Source: Bacteroidales bacterium (lineage in GTDB: Bacteria; Bacteroidota; Bacteroidia; Bacteroidales; Lentimicrobiaceae). From it: a stretch of 47,015 bases of DNA. Below, in pieces: positions 1 to 8,379 of this stretch. The position numbers and the translations under genes were made by a program. The notes beneath the pieces were generated by a model, which saw only the letters and a list, made by a program, of their open reading frames with translations, searched no databases and had not been told where the DNA came from. Location: the NCBI GenBank assembly GCA_022837485.1, contig JALHHH010000023.1, forward strand, positions 1 to 47,015, written 5' to 3'. Every line of letters starts with the position of its first letter. Position 1 is the first letter of the stretch.

Positions 1-40
1 TGATCAAAAATGAACTCAGGAGTATAAGAAGTTCCGGACA

Positions 41-83
41 AACAAAATGAGGACAAAGTAGATATTTGCTACCTTATCCTCAT
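41..83 (-). terminator. Intrinsic terminator of the alpha ribosomal operon
   Basis: On the minus strand, 17 bases after the rplQ stop codon, a 15-bp stem (83-69 pairing with 61-47) with a 7-base loop is followed by a U-rich tract (UUUUGUUUG). Two of the pairs are G-U wobbles in the minus-strand RNA but would be A-C mismatches in the plus-strand RNA. The hairpin is therefore directional and serves the leftward ribosomal transcript. Confidence 0.85.
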
Positions 84-100
84 CACGCACCGGTAAAAAA

Positions 101-625
101 TTACCCGTTGTTTTCAGTAGTATCGGTAGCCGGCTTTTCGGCAACCTCACCGGTTTCAGGAGCCTTTTCAGCTTTAGGAGCTGCAACTTCGGCAACCTTG
201 GGTTTAGAGCTGCGGCTGCGGCGTGTGGTTTTAGCTTTGGGAGCCTCTTTGGCTGCAAGCATATTTTCGTTGAAGTCCACCAGCTCCATCATACACATCT
301 CGGCATTATCGCCAAGGCGGGTTCCGGTTTTCAGAATCCTGGTATAACCACCCGGGCGGTTAGCTACTTTCACCGAAACCTCTCTGAAGAGCGTAGTAAC
401 GGCATCCTTATTCTGGAGGTAGCTGAAAACCATTCGGCGGGAATGTGTTGAATCGTCTTTTGAGCGGGTGATCAGTGGTTCAACATATGACCTCAGCGCC
501 TTCGCTTTTGCAAGCGTGGTATTGATGCGTTTATGCAGGATAAGCGAGGAGGCCATATTCGAAAGCATAGCTTTGCGATGGGCGCTCGTTCTTCCCAGAT
601 GATTGACTTTCTTTCCGTGTCTCAT
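101..625 (-). CDS. rplQ: 50S ribosomal protein L17
   Basis: Large-subunit protein that binds 23S rRNA near the peptide exit region. The N-terminus (MRHGKKVNHLGRTSAHRKAM) is the family hallmark and fixes the start. The L17 core ends near residue 118. It is followed by an Ala/Lys/Glu-rich tail to residue 174, longer than the roughly 120-127 residues of proteobacterial L17; such low-complexity tails are common in Bacteroidota. It is the last gene of the supercluster, 5 bases after rpoA, and is followed by a strong terminator at 41-83. Confidence 0.97.
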   Translation of the reverse strand: MRHGKKVNHLGRTSAHRKAMLSNMASSLILHKRINTTLAKAKALRSYVEPLITRSKDDSTHSRRMVFSYLQNKDAVTTLFREVSVKVANRPGGYTRILKTGTRLGDNAEMCMMELVDFNENMLAAKEAPKAKTTRRSRSSKPKVAEVAAPKAEKAPETGEVAEKPATDTTENNG

Positions 626-630
626 TGCAA

Positions 631-1623
631 TTAATCCTTATCAAGTTTGTATTTTGCGATATTCATTCCGAACTCCAGATTTTTCGACTTCACCAGCTCT
701 TCCAGTTCGGTGAGTGATTTTTTACCAAAATTGCGGAATTTCAAAAGGTCGTTTTTGTTGTATGAAACAAGTTCTCCAAGGGTTTCAACGTCGGCAGCCT
801 TGAGGCAATTGAGAGCCCTGACCGACAAATCCATGTCGACAAGTTTGGTTTTCAGCAGCTGCCGGATGTGCAGTGATGTTTCATCAAACTCTTCAGTAAC
901 AGCTTTTTCTTCTGTATCGATGGTAATTTTTTCATCGGAGAAAAGCATGAAGTGATGAATCAGAATCCGGGCAGATTCTTTCAGAGCTTCTTTAGGATGA
1001 ATAGAACCATCGGTAACGAGTTCAAGAATGAGCTTTTCGTAGTCGGTTTTCTGTTCAACACGGAAATTCTCGATGGTATATTTAACGTTTTTGACGGGCG
1101 TATGGATTGAATCGATGGCGATGGTACCCAGGGGGGCATTCGCTACCTTATTCTCCTCAGCAGGAACATAACCCCGCCCTTTATCAATGGTCAGGTCAAT
1201 TGTCAGTTTCACCGAGGGTTCCATATGGCATATTTCAACCTCTGGATTAAGCACCTGGAAAACCGAAAGGAACTTATTGATATCACCGGCCATAAATGCA
1301 TCCTGACCAGAAATAACCACACGGATTTTTTCACTGGTTTCCGATTCAAGCAAACGTTTGAATCGGATTTTTTTCAGATTAAGGATTATGTCGGTGACAT
1401 CTTCCACCACGCCTTTGATTGAAGAGAACTCCATATCAACTCCTTCAATCCGCACCGAAGTGATAGCAAAGCCTTCTAGCGATGAAAGCAGAATCCTTCT
1501 CAGTGCATTGCCGATGGTTATACCGAATCCGGGTTCGAGGGGTCTGAATTCAAACACACCTTTCGAATCGTCGGCTTCGATCATTATTACCTTTTCAGGC
1601 TTTTGAAATGCTAATATTGCCAT
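631..1623 (-). CDS. rpoA: DNA-directed RNA polymerase subunit alpha
   Basis: Scaffold subunit for RNA polymerase assembly and contact site for promoter UP elements and activators. The N-terminal domain (about residues 1-235) contains the dimerisation stretch RPLEPGFGITIGNALRRILL. The C-terminal domain (about 255-330) contains VRALNCLKAADV and FRNFGKKSLTELEELV, so the DNA-contacting Arg and Asn of the alpha-CTD are kept. I chose the ATG at 1623 (MAILAFQKPEKV, 330 residues) because a longer start at 1686 would run into rpsD and lacks homologous sequence. A purine-rich AGGAAGAG precedes the ATG. Confidence 0.97.
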   Translation of the reverse strand: MAILAFQKPEKVIMIEADDSKGVFEFRPLEPGFGITIGNALRRILLSSLEGFAITSVRIEGVDMEFSSIKGVVEDVTDIILNLKKIRFKRLLESETSEKIRVVISGQDAFMAGDINKFLSVFQVLNPEVEICHMEPSVKLTIDLTIDKGRGYVPAEENKVANAPLGTIAIDSIHTPVKNVKYTIENFRVEQKTDYEKLILELVTDGSIHPKEALKESARILIHHFMLFSDEKITIDTEEKAVTEEFDETSLHIRQLLKTKLVDMDLSVRALNCLKAADVETLGELVSYNKNDLLKFRNFGKKSLTELEELVKSKNLEFGMNIAKYKLDKD

Positions 1624-1666
1624 ATACTCTTCCTCTTGTGTAAATAGTTTGAAAATCGTAAGCTCG

Positions 1667-2272
1667 TTACTTGGAGTACAACTCAACGATGAGCTGCTCC
1701 TTTATATTTTCCGGAATATCTTCACGTGCCGGAAGGCTGGCAAATTTACCTGAAAGATTTGTACTGTCCCACTCGAGCCAGGGATATGTATTCCTTTTGG
1801 CAGCCAGTGCATTCTGGATAACTTCCAGAGATTTCGATTTTTCCCTTACGCTTACGCTATCGCCCGGTTTCAGTTCGTATGAAGGAACATTAACCAGCGA
1901 ACCGTTAACCAGGATGTGACGATGGGTTACAAGCTGGCGGGCTGCGCTGCGAGTCGGAGCAATTCCAAGACGATATACCACATTGTCGAGTCTGGACTCA
2001 ACCATCTGCAGCAGAATCTCGCCTGTAATACCACTCTTGCGGCTGGCCTTCTGGAAAGTATTTTTAAACTGTTTCTCGAGAATTCCGTATGTATATTTGG
2101 CTTTCTGCTTCTCCTGAAGCTGTGTGCCGTATTCTGAAAGTTTTTTACGTCTCTTCGAATTTCCGTGCATTCCCGGGGCATAGTTTTTCTTCTCGAAATA
2201 CTTGTCCGGACCATAGATCGGATCTTTGAATTTCCGTGCAATTTTGGTTCTTGGACCTGTGTACCTGGCCAT
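1667..2272 (-). CDS. rpsD: 30S ribosomal protein S4
   Basis: Primary 16S rRNA binder that nucleates assembly of the small-subunit body. It starts MARYTGPRTKIARKF. The S4 RNA-binding domain lies at about residues 93-155 (SRLDNVVYRLGIAPTRSAAR). The N-terminal region has no Cys cluster, so this is the zinc-free form. Length 201 is normal. A 107-base spacer separates it from rpsK, the longest spacer in the cluster, and it can fold into a hairpin (2313-2368). S4 is an autogenous repressor in other bacteria, so this spacer is a natural place to look for control. Confidence 0.97.
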   Translation of the reverse strand: MARYTGPRTKIARKFKDPIYGPDKYFEKKNYAPGMHGNSKRRKKLSEYGTQLQEKQKAKYTYGILEKQFKNTFQKASRKSGITGEILLQMVESRLDNVVYRLGIAPTRSAARQLVTHRHILVNGSLVNVPSYELKPGDSVSVREKSKSLEVIQNALAAKRNTYPWLEWDSTNLSGKFASLPAREDIPENIKEQLIVELYSK

Positions 2273-2312
2273 AATTACGTGTTATTTGGTATCTGTTTTT
2301 GTTTTCAATTTT

Positions 2313-2368
2313 GCTCCGGTCATAGCCTGACATCAAACCATCCTGCAGGACAAAGCAAAACCGGGAGC
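2313..2368 (-). promoter_or_regulatory. Hairpin in the rpsK-rpsD spacer, possible leader element
   Basis: On the minus strand GCTCCcGGT (2368-2360) can pair with ACCGGAGC (2320-2313): 8 bp with one bulged C. The perfect 10-base palindrome TCCTGCAGGA (2341-2350) sits inside the loop. The 3' arm is followed by an A-rich stretch and then, about 40 bases on, the rpsD start. There is no U tract, so a terminator is unlikely. A protein-binding leader is an inference. Confidence 0.35.
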
Positions 2369-2379
2369 TTAAAAAATAA

Positions 2380-2769
2380 TTAAACCCTTCTCCGTTTCGG
2401 AGGACGACAACCGTTGTGCGGCAGAGGCGTTACGTCAACTATCTCAGTAACTTCTATACCAGCAGAGTGAATGGTACGGATAGCAGATTCCCTTCCGGAG
2501 CCGGGTCCTTTTACGAAAACCTTTACCTTCCGCAGGCCCATATCGTAAGCTACCTTTGAACATTCGGTTGCAGCCATCTGAGCAGCGTACGGGGTATTCT
2601 TCTTCGAACCCCTGAAACCCATCTTACCGGCTGAAGCCCAACTGATCACCTGTCCGCTGTTGTTGGTCAGCGATATAATGATATTGTTGAAAGATGCACT
2701 CACGTATGCGCGGCCGACTGGATCAACCTTAACAACTTTCTTCTTTGATGTTTTAGCAGTTTTTGCCAT
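2380..2769 (-). CDS. rpsK: 30S ribosomal protein S11
   Basis: Platform protein of the small subunit, near the 3' end of 16S rRNA and the mRNA exit site. Diagnostic segments are GPGSGRESAIRTIHSAGIEV in the second half and the basic C-terminus NGCRPPKRRRV. Length is 129, with a short Lys-rich N-terminal extension (MAKTAKTSKKKVVKV) before the conserved core. It lies between rpsM (51-base gap) and rpsD. Confidence 0.97.
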   Translation of the reverse strand: MAKTAKTSKKKVVKVDPVGRAYVSASFNNIIISLTNNSGQVISWASAGKMGFRGSKKNTPYAAQMAATECSKVAYDMGLRKVKVFVKGPGSGRESAIRTIHSAGIEVTEIVDVTPLPHNGCRPPKRRRV

Positions 2770-2820
2770 AACAATTTTTTTTCGACAATTCGTTTGGTTA
2801 ATTTAAAGGAAAATCAACGA

Positions 2821-3201
2821 TTAACCTTTGGTTGCTTTCTTCTTGTTGGCAACAGTTTTCTTCTTACCCTTACGTGTACGGGCATTATTCTTGGTACTCT
2901 GACCTCGCAGCGGAAGTCCGATACGATGCCTTACACCGCGGTAGCATCCAATGTCCATCAGTCGCTTTATGTTGGTCTGAATTTCTGACCTGAGTGCACC
3001 TTCCACCTTAAACTGATCGTTGATGATCGTACGGATGGCGTTCTGCTCATCATCATTCCATTCCTGAACCTTTTTGTTCAGGTCCACTCCAGCAGCCTGA
3101 AGAATCTTCTGGGCTGAGCTGCGGCCTATACCATAAATGTAGGTCAGGCCTATCTCACCCCTTTTGTTTTTTGGTATGTCTATACCAGCAATACGTGCCA
3201 T
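2821..3201 (-). CDS. rpsM: 30S ribosomal protein S13
   Basis: Head protein of the small subunit that contacts the P-site tRNA and the large subunit. It begins MARIAGIDIPKNKRGEIGLT and carries the conserved CYRGVRHRIGLPLRGQSTK segment. The tail is very basic (RTRKGKKKTVANKKKATKG). Length 126 is typical. It opens the alpha block, 28 bases after rpmJ. Confidence 0.97.
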   Translation of the reverse strand: MARIAGIDIPKNKRGEIGLTYIYGIGRSSAQKILQAAGVDLNKKVQEWNDDEQNAIRTIINDQFKVEGALRSEIQTNIKRLMDIGCYRGVRHRIGLPLRGQSTKNNARTRKGKKKTVANKKKATKG

Positions 3202-3229
3202 ATATTGTTCTGTTGTTTGTTAAACTCTG

Positions 3230-3346
3230 TTATCCCTGCCTTTGCTTGTACTTGGGGTTCTTTTTGTTGATAATGTACAACCGCCCTTTCCTTCTGACAA
3301 TTTTACAGTCAGGTGTCCTCTTCTTGACTGATGCTCTTACTTTCAT
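3230..3346 (-). CDS. rpmJ: 50S ribosomal protein L36, zinc-free form
   Basis: A 38-residue protein, found by translating the gap between infA and rpsM. It begins MKVRASVKKRTPDCKIV and ends NPKYKQRQG, which is unmistakably L36. The classical zinc ligands are mostly gone: position 11 is Thr, position 27 Asn and position 33 Tyr, with only Cys14 left. It is therefore the C-minus type, which folds without zinc. It is 17 bases after infA and 28 before rpsM, in the usual place. Confidence 0.96.
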   Translation of the reverse strand: MKVRASVKKRTPDCKIVRRKGRLYIINKKNPKYKQRQG

Positions 3347-3363
3347 TTGACAAGATGGTTTGT

Positions 3364-3582
3364 TTATTTGTATCTGAAAATTATTCTTCCCTTGGAGAGG
3401 TCATAAGGCGACATTTCAAGTTTTACCTTATCACCAGGCAAAATCTTAATATAGTGCATCCTCATCTTCCCCGAAATGTGAGCGGTTATGATGTGCCCGT
3501 TCTCAAGTTCAACACGGAACATTGCGTTACCGAGCGATTCGGTAACCGTGCCGTCCTGTTCTATCGAAATTTGTTTTGCCAT
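3364..3582 (-). CDS. infA: Translation initiation factor IF-1
   Basis: Single OB-fold protein that occupies the ribosomal A site during initiation and helps IF-2 and IF-3. The 72 residues match the family length exactly. Visible signatures are MAKQISIEQDGTV, FRVELENGHIITAHISGKMR and the C-terminal SPYDLSKGRIIFRYK. It lies between map (12-base gap) and rpmJ, the order usual for the phylum. Confidence 0.97.
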   Translation of the reverse strand: MAKQISIEQDGTVTESLGNAMFRVELENGHIITAHISGKMRMHYIKILPGDKVKLEMSPYDLSKGRIIFRYK

Positions 3583-3594
3583 GTATTCAAAAAA

Positions 3595-4374
3595 TTATTG
3601 TTGTGACTCCAGTACTTTCTCAATCTCATCAAACGATGAAAGAATTTCGGTTTTCCCTTCCATTATTGCTATGGCATGCTCATAGTGAGCGGAAGGCAGC
3701 CTGTCGGCCGTACGGATGGTCCATCCGTCGCGCTCCTGAATAACCTGCCTGCGTCCAAGATTGATCATAGGTTCTATACATATAACCAATCCGGCCTGAA
3801 GCATGGTTCCAACGCCTCTTTTGCCATAATTAGGCACTTCCGGTTTCTCGTGAAGATGCCTGCCAAGTCCGTGACCCACAAGGTCGCGAACCACCGAATA
3901 GCCGTATTGCTCAACATAGGTCTGAATCTCATATCCTATATCGCCGATACGCTTGCCCGCCTTAGCAACTTCTATGCCACGATAGAGCGATTCTTTCGTA
4001 CGCTGCATCAGAAGCCGCTTCTCTTCGCTCACAGTGCCTACCGCAAAAGAATATGCAGAGTCACCGTAAAATCCATTCAGGATAACGCCACAGTCAACCG
4101 ACACAAGGTCACCGTCCTGAAGCACCTGATTGCCAGGGATTCCGTGCACTACAACATCGTTAACCGATATGCACAGGGTTCCGGGGAAGCCACCGTAACC
4201 TTTGAATGCAGGTATTGCACCATGATCACGGATAAAGGTTTCGGCTATCCGGTCGAGTTCAGCAGTCGTCACACCAGGTTTGATGCTTCGTGCTGTCTCG
4301 GCCAGGGTTTTACCAACAAGTAAAGAACTTAACCGTATTAATTCTATTTCTTCGTTTGTCTTGTAATAAATCAT
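3595..4374 (-). CDS. map: Type I methionine aminopeptidase
   Basis: Removes the initiator Met from nascent proteins; dinuclear-metal enzyme of the pita-bread fold. The metal-ligand blocks are visible: VSVDCG and FYGDSAYSFAVG (Asp ligands), VGHGLGRHLHEKPEVPNYG (His), VICIEPM (Glu) and HAIAIMEG. The protein is 259 residues from the ATG at 4374; a TTG two codons upstream is possible but unlikely. Its position between secY and infA, with no adk gene, is a Bacteroidota-like arrangement. Confidence 0.96.
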   Translation of the reverse strand: MIYYKTNEEIELIRLSSLLVGKTLAETARSIKPGVTTAELDRIAETFIRDHGAIPAFKGYGGFPGTLCISVNDVVVHGIPGNQVLQDGDLVSVDCGVILNGFYGDSAYSFAVGTVSEEKRLLMQRTKESLYRGIEVAKAGKRIGDIGYEIQTYVEQYGYSVVRDLVGHGLGRHLHEKPEVPNYGKRGVGTMLQAGLVICIEPMINLGRRQVIQERDGWTIRTADRLPSAHYEHAIAIMEGKTEILSSFDEIEKVLESQQ

Positions 4375-4403
4375 TTGCAAGCACTGAAGTCCTTACTTCA
4401 ATA

Positions 4404-5744
4404 TCAACCCATGCTTATGGATGAACGCCCCTTAATACGACCAGATTTTGTAAGTCCGTCGTAATGCCTCATTAGCAGGTGACTTTCGAGTACAACACCG
4501 ACCAGAATCAGCAGAGACGTACCGCCGTAGAACTGGGCAAATTGACCCGTGACACCGATTTTGCTGACCAGAGCAGGCATAATCGCCACAAATGCCAGGA
4601 ACAATGAACCGGGCAATGTAATCCTCGACATGATCTGATCAATAAATTCAGCGGTCTTTTTTCCGGGTTTAACACCTGGGATAAAACCGTTGTTTTTCTT
4701 CATATCCTCCGCCATCTGATTTGGATTGATGGTGATGGCGGTATAGAAGTATGTGAACACCACAATCAGGAGTGCAAACACAAAATTGTACCAGAATCCG
4801 TTGATATTGGTGAAGGCAGCAGCAAAGCCGGTCAGGGTTTCCGATTCGGCAAATCCGGCAAGTGTCAGAGGCAGAAACATAATTGCCTGGGCAAAGATGA
4901 TCGGCATAACACCGGCAGCATTCACCTTAAGGGGAATATACTGCCTAACGCCGCCATATTGTTTGTTTCCGACTATACGTTTGGCATATTGTACAGGTAT
5001 CTTGCGGGTTCCCTGTACCAGCAGGATACTAATCAGAATAACACCGATCAGTACGGCAAGCTCCACGATAAAGATTACCAGTCCGCCGCCTTTCTGCTCC
5101 ATACGTGAAACGAGTTCACCAAAAAGAGCAAAGGGCAGACGTGCAATGATACCGATCATGATAATGAGAGAGATACCATTTCCGATTCCTTTATCGGTGA
5201 TGCGTTCACCCAGCCACATTACAAAAAGGGTTCCCGAAATCAGAATGATAACGGAAGAAATCCAGAAGAAAGTGGAAGGCGAAGTAACAGCGGGATCAAA
5301 TGGGGTGATGGCGGATGCAGGCAATTGAGAAACAAGATTGGCGATGTAACCCGGAGCCTGAAAGCCGGTAATCAGAACGGTGAGGTAGCGGGTAATCTGA
5401 TTAATCTTTTTACGACCGCTCTCTCCCTCTTTCTGAAGCTTCTGGAAATAAGGAATTGCCATTCCCAGCAACTGCACTACGATGGATGCAGAGATATAGG
5501 GCATGATTCCCAAAGCAAAGATGGAGGCGTTGGAAAACGCTCCACCCGAGAACATATTGAGGAGTCCGAGCAATCCGCTGCCGGTCTGGTTCTGAAGATT
5601 AGCAAGCTGGTTTGGATCAACTCCCGGAAGAACAACATAAGATCCGAGTCGGTAGAGCAGAACAATGCCAATGGTATAACCAATGCGTTTGCGCAGTTCC
5701 TCGATCTTATAAATGTTCTTGATAGTCTGAATAAAACGTTTCAT
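4404..5744 (-). CDS. secY: Protein translocase subunit SecY
   Basis: Channel subunit of the SecYEG translocon in the inner membrane. The 446 residues fit the ten-helix family. Visible segments include RIGYTIGIVLLYRLGSYVVL at the N-terminus, a plug-region stretch (NMFSGGAFSNASIFALGIMP), GERITDKGIGNGISLIIMIG, the cytoplasmic KIPVQYAKRIVG and a C-terminal MRHYDGL. It is 7 bases after rplO and ends the spc block proper, as in most bacteria. Confidence 0.97.
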   Translation of the reverse strand: MKRFIQTIKNIYKIEELRKRIGYTIGIVLLYRLGSYVVLPGVDPNQLANLQNQTGSGLLGLLNMFSGGAFSNASIFALGIMPYISASIVVQLLGMAIPYFQKLQKEGESGRKKINQITRYLTVLITGFQAPGYIANLVSQLPASAITPFDPAVTSPSTFFWISSVIILISGTLFVMWLGERITDKGIGNGISLIIMIGIIARLPFALFGELVSRMEQKGGGLVIFIVELAVLIGVILISILLVQGTRKIPVQYAKRIVGNKQYGGVRQYIPLKVNAAGVMPIIFAQAIMFLPLTLAGFAESETLTGFAAAFTNINGFWYNFVFALLIVVFTYFYTAITINPNQMAEDMKKNNGFIPGVKPGKKTAEFIDQIMSRITLPGSLFLAFVAIMPALVSKIGVTGQFAQFYGGTSLLILVGVVLESHLLMRHYDGLTKSGRIKGRSSISMG

Positions 5745-5751
5745 CTACAGT

Positions 5752-6198
5752 TTAGATTTTTATAGCCTGACCACCCTTTGATTCAATAGCCTTTACAGCA
5801 GATGCAGAAAACGCATTGGCTTTCACATCGATTTTGGTTGTTAACTCACCACGACCAAGGATTTTAATCCTATCGTTTTTGGAGGCGAGTCCGTTGGTGA
5901 TCAACAGTTCGATATCCACAACTTCCACATTGACAGCAGAGACCAGGGCCTGGATCACATCGAGGTTAATGCTTCTGTACTCAACGCGGTTAATATTGCG
6001 GAAGCCATATTTGGGAACGCGTCTGTAGAGGGGCATCTGACCGCCTTCAAAGCCGATCTTCTGGCTATATCCTGAACGTGATTTAGCTCCTTTATGACCG
6101 CGGGTAGATGTACCTCCGCGACCAGAACCCTGGCCACGACCGATACGTTTCCTGCTTTTTACTGATCCTTCTGCCGGTTTAAGATTACTCAAATCCAT
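5752..6198 (-). CDS. rplO: 50S ribosomal protein L15
   Basis: Late-assembly large-subunit protein with an extended Gly/Arg-rich N-terminus threading into 23S rRNA. The start at 6198 (MDLSNLKPAEGS, 148 residues) is chosen because it matches the family N-terminus and leaves a normal 28-base gap to rpmD. The longer frame from 6240 would overlap rpmD. Conserved stretches are RKRIGRGQGSGRGGTSTRGH and GFEGGQMPLYRRVPKYGF. Confidence 0.96.
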   Translation of the reverse strand: MDLSNLKPAEGSVKSRKRIGRGQGSGRGGTSTRGHKGAKSRSGYSQKIGFEGGQMPLYRRVPKYGFRNINRVEYRSINLDVIQALVSAVNVEVVDIELLITNGLASKNDRIKILGRGELTTKIDVKANAFSASAVKAIESKGGQAIKI

Positions 6199-6226
6199 AA
6201 TATCTTGACAATTAGAAGTGTACGAT

Positions 6227-6406
6227 TTAGATTTCTTCAACTTTCAACAGGTGGTTGATCTTTGCGATCATACCTTCGATCTGAGGGGTAGCAACCACCT
6301 CAACAGGCCTGTTCATCCGCTTAATGCCAAGGGCTTTAAGGGTAAGTTTCTGACGCTCGGGCTGTTTAATGCCGCTTTTTATCTGGGTAACTCTCAGTTT
6401 CTTCAT
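6227..6406 (-). CDS. rpmD: 50S ribosomal protein L30
   Basis: Small 59-residue protein of the large subunit. The ATG at 6406 gives MKKLRVTQIKSGIKQPERQK, the standard L30 opening; an upstream ATG at 6466 would run into rpsE. The conserved second half is LKALGIKRMNRPVEV. It sits between rpsE (25-base gap) and rplO. Confidence 0.95.
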   Translation of the reverse strand: MKKLRVTQIKSGIKQPERQKLTLKALGIKRMNRPVEVVATPQIEGMIAKINHLLKVEEI

Positions 6407-6431
6407 TTCAGTTGGTTTTAATTGGTTAGTC

Positions 6432-6950
6432 TTAACCATTGAAAACTTTATTGAGGTCAACGCCACGAAGCTGAGCTACGGTGTATGCATCGCGCATTTT
6501 CATCAGGGCATCGATGGTAGCTTTTACAACACTGTGGGGGTTAGAAGAGCCTTTCGACTTGGCAAGCACGTCGCGAACACCAACACTTTCAAGAACAGCG
6601 CGCATAGCACCGCCTGCGATAACACCGGTACCGGGAGTAGCGGGTTTCAGGAACACCAGAGCTCCACCGTATTTACCCAGTTGTTCGTGCGGGATCGTTC
6701 CCTTAAGAACCGGTACTTTTACCAGATTTTTCTTAGCATCGTCAACACCTTTTGCAATGGCTGCGGTAACTTCTTTAGCTTTACCAAGTCCGTAACCAAC
6801 AACGCCGTTTTCATTACCAACAACTACAATAGCTGAGAAGCTGAACGTACGTCCCCCTTTGGTTACTTTGGTAACTCGCTGGATGCTAACCAGTCTGTCT
6901 TTAAACTCAATCTCGCTGGATTTAACCCTTTTTATGTTTGCGTTTGCCAT
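6432..6950 (-). CDS. rpsE: 30S ribosomal protein S5
   Basis: Small-subunit protein involved in decoding fidelity and mRNA helicase activity at the entry channel. It has the S5 double-stranded RNA-binding fold at about residues 12-80 (VVVGNENGVVGYGLGKAKEV) and the C-terminal domain with GTGVIAGGAMRAVLESVGVRD. Length 172 is normal. It is 5 bases after rplR, so the two are probably translationally coupled. Confidence 0.97.
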   Translation of the reverse strand: MANANIKRVKSSEIEFKDRLVSIQRVTKVTKGGRTFSFSAIVVVGNENGVVGYGLGKAKEVTAAIAKGVDDAKKNLVKVPVLKGTIPHEQLGKYGGALVFLKPATPGTGVIAGGAMRAVLESVGVRDVLAKSKGSSNPHSVVKATIDALMKMRDAYTVAQLRGVDLNKVFNG

Positions 6951-6955
6951 CTGTT

Positions 6956-7318
6956 TTAAAATTTAAGGCCTCCTTCTCTGGCTGATTCAGCCAGGGATTT
7001 GATTCTACCATGATATAAGTAACCGTTGCGGTCAAAAACCACTTCTTCGATACCCGCTTCTTTGGCGCGCTCGGCAATCATTTTTCCGACAAGCTTAGCC
7101 TGCTCGATTTTTGGCATAGGGGTACCTGAAACTTCAGGAATGCGTGACGATACAGAAACAAGGGTCTTGCCTTCAAGATCGTTAATGATCTGTGCATAGA
7201 TCTGTTTATTGCTTCTGAATACGGTCAACCTCGGCTGCTCAGCAGTTCCGGTAACTACCTTCCGGATTCTGAGTTTTATCCTGTGCCTTCTGTATTCTTT
7301 TCTGTTCTTGATAGCCAT
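6956..7318 (-). CDS. rplR: 50S ribosomal protein L18
   Basis: Central-protuberance protein that binds 5S rRNA with L5. The N-terminal basic tail (MAIKNRKEYRRHRIKLRIRK) precedes the conserved PRLTVFRSNKQIYAQIINDL. The C-terminus FDRNGYLYHGRIKSLAESAR is diagnostic. Length 120 is typical. It lies between rplF (51-base gap) and rpsE. Confidence 0.97.
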   Translation of the reverse strand: MAIKNRKEYRRHRIKLRIRKVVTGTAEQPRLTVFRSNKQIYAQIINDLEGKTLVSVSSRIPEVSGTPMPKIEQAKLVGKMIAERAKEAGIEEVVFDRNGYLYHGRIKSLAESAREGGLKF

Positions 7319-7369
7319 CCTTTATGAGGAATTTTACCCCGTTTAACCGGGATTGGTTTAATTTTAATG

Positions 7370-7927
7370 TTATTTATCTGAAGCAGATTTACCGGCTTTT
7401 TTCTTGACCACTTCACCCATAAACCGTATACCTTTACCTTTGTAAGGTTCGGGTTTGCGAAGTGAGCGAATCTTGGCGGCAACCTGTCCAAGTAACTGTT
7501 TATCGTGTGATTTCAGGGTAATTGTAGGATTTTTACCCCTTTCGGTAAGAGTTTCCACACTGACTTCCTGAGGCATTTCAATGAATACGTTGTGTGAGAA
7601 GCCAAGCGAAAGTTCAAGCAGGTTTCCGGTAGCGGAAGCTTTATATCCAACTCCAACCAGTTCCTGAACGATGGTAAACCCTTCCGATACACCTTTCACC
7701 ATATTTGCAACGAGTGAGCGGTAGAGGCCGTGTTTGGCATTGGCATCCTGTGTATCGTTCGCTTTGCCAATGATCAGGCTATTATCTTCAATTTTAAAGG
7801 TAATCTGGGGATCCACCTGTTGCGTAAGTTCGCCAAGTTTACCTTTCACAGTAATCAGATTGGTATCAGATACAGAAATCTGAACTCCTGAAGGAATGGC
7901 AACCGGCATTTTTCCTATTCTCGACAT
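7370..7927 (-). CDS. rplF: 50S ribosomal protein L6
   Basis: Large-subunit protein near the sarcin-ricin loop and factor-binding site, built from two repeated alpha/beta domains. It begins MSRIGKMPVAIPSGV. The second domain carries VGYKASATGNLLELSLGFSH and the C-terminal RKPEPYKGKGIRF. Length 185. It is 17 bases after rpsH. Confidence 0.97.
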   Translation of the reverse strand: MSRIGKMPVAIPSGVQISVSDTNLITVKGKLGELTQQVDPQITFKIEDNSLIIGKANDTQDANAKHGLYRSLVANMVKGVSEGFTIVQELVGVGYKASATGNLLELSLGFSHNVFIEMPQEVSVETLTERGKNPTITLKSHDKQLLGQVAAKIRSLRKPEPYKGKGIRFMGEVVKKKAGKSASDK

Positions 7928-7944
7928 GTTGAAATCTCCTCTTT

Positions 7945-8343
7945 TTAGCTAATGTAACACAAAACTTCTCCGCCAATCTTCTGGACTCTTGCTTCTTTAT
8001 CGGTCATCAGTCCTTTATTGGTAGAAAGTATAGCGATACCCAGTCCATTCAGAACGCGTGGCAGTTCATCTGCACCGACGTAACGGCGGAGTCCGGGCTT
8101 GCTGACACGTTCCAGTTTGGAGATTGCGGAAATCTTTGAAACCGGGTGGTATTTCAGCGCAATTTTTATAATTCCGGGGATGGTTTCATCCTCAAACTTA
8201 TAATTCAAAATATAACCCTTTTCGAATAAGATCTTGGTGATTTCCTTCTTCATGTTTGAAGTCGGGATTTCCACGATCCGGTGGTTGGCCATCACGGCGT
8301 TCCTGATGCGGGTCAGATAATCTGCAATAGGATCTGTTACCAT
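7945..8343 (-). CDS. rpsH: 30S ribosomal protein S8
   Basis: Early-binding small-subunit protein contacting helix 21 of 16S rRNA. The ATG at 8343 gives MVTDPIADYLTRIRNAVMA (132 residues), the family N-terminus; a frame from 8370 adds nine residues with no counterpart. The C-terminal LSTNKGLMTDKEARVQKIGG is conserved. S8 represses the spc operon in Escherichia coli; no obvious target structure was seen here. Confidence 0.96.
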   Translation of the reverse strand: MVTDPIADYLTRIRNAVMANHRIVEIPTSNMKKEITKILFEKGYILNYKFEDETIPGIIKIALKYHPVSKISAISKLERVSKPGLRRYVGADELPRVLNGLGIAILSTNKGLMTDKEARVQKIGGEVLCYIS

Positions 8344-8379
8344 TTTATCCTTGATTGTTAAATTGATCAAATGTTTTTA

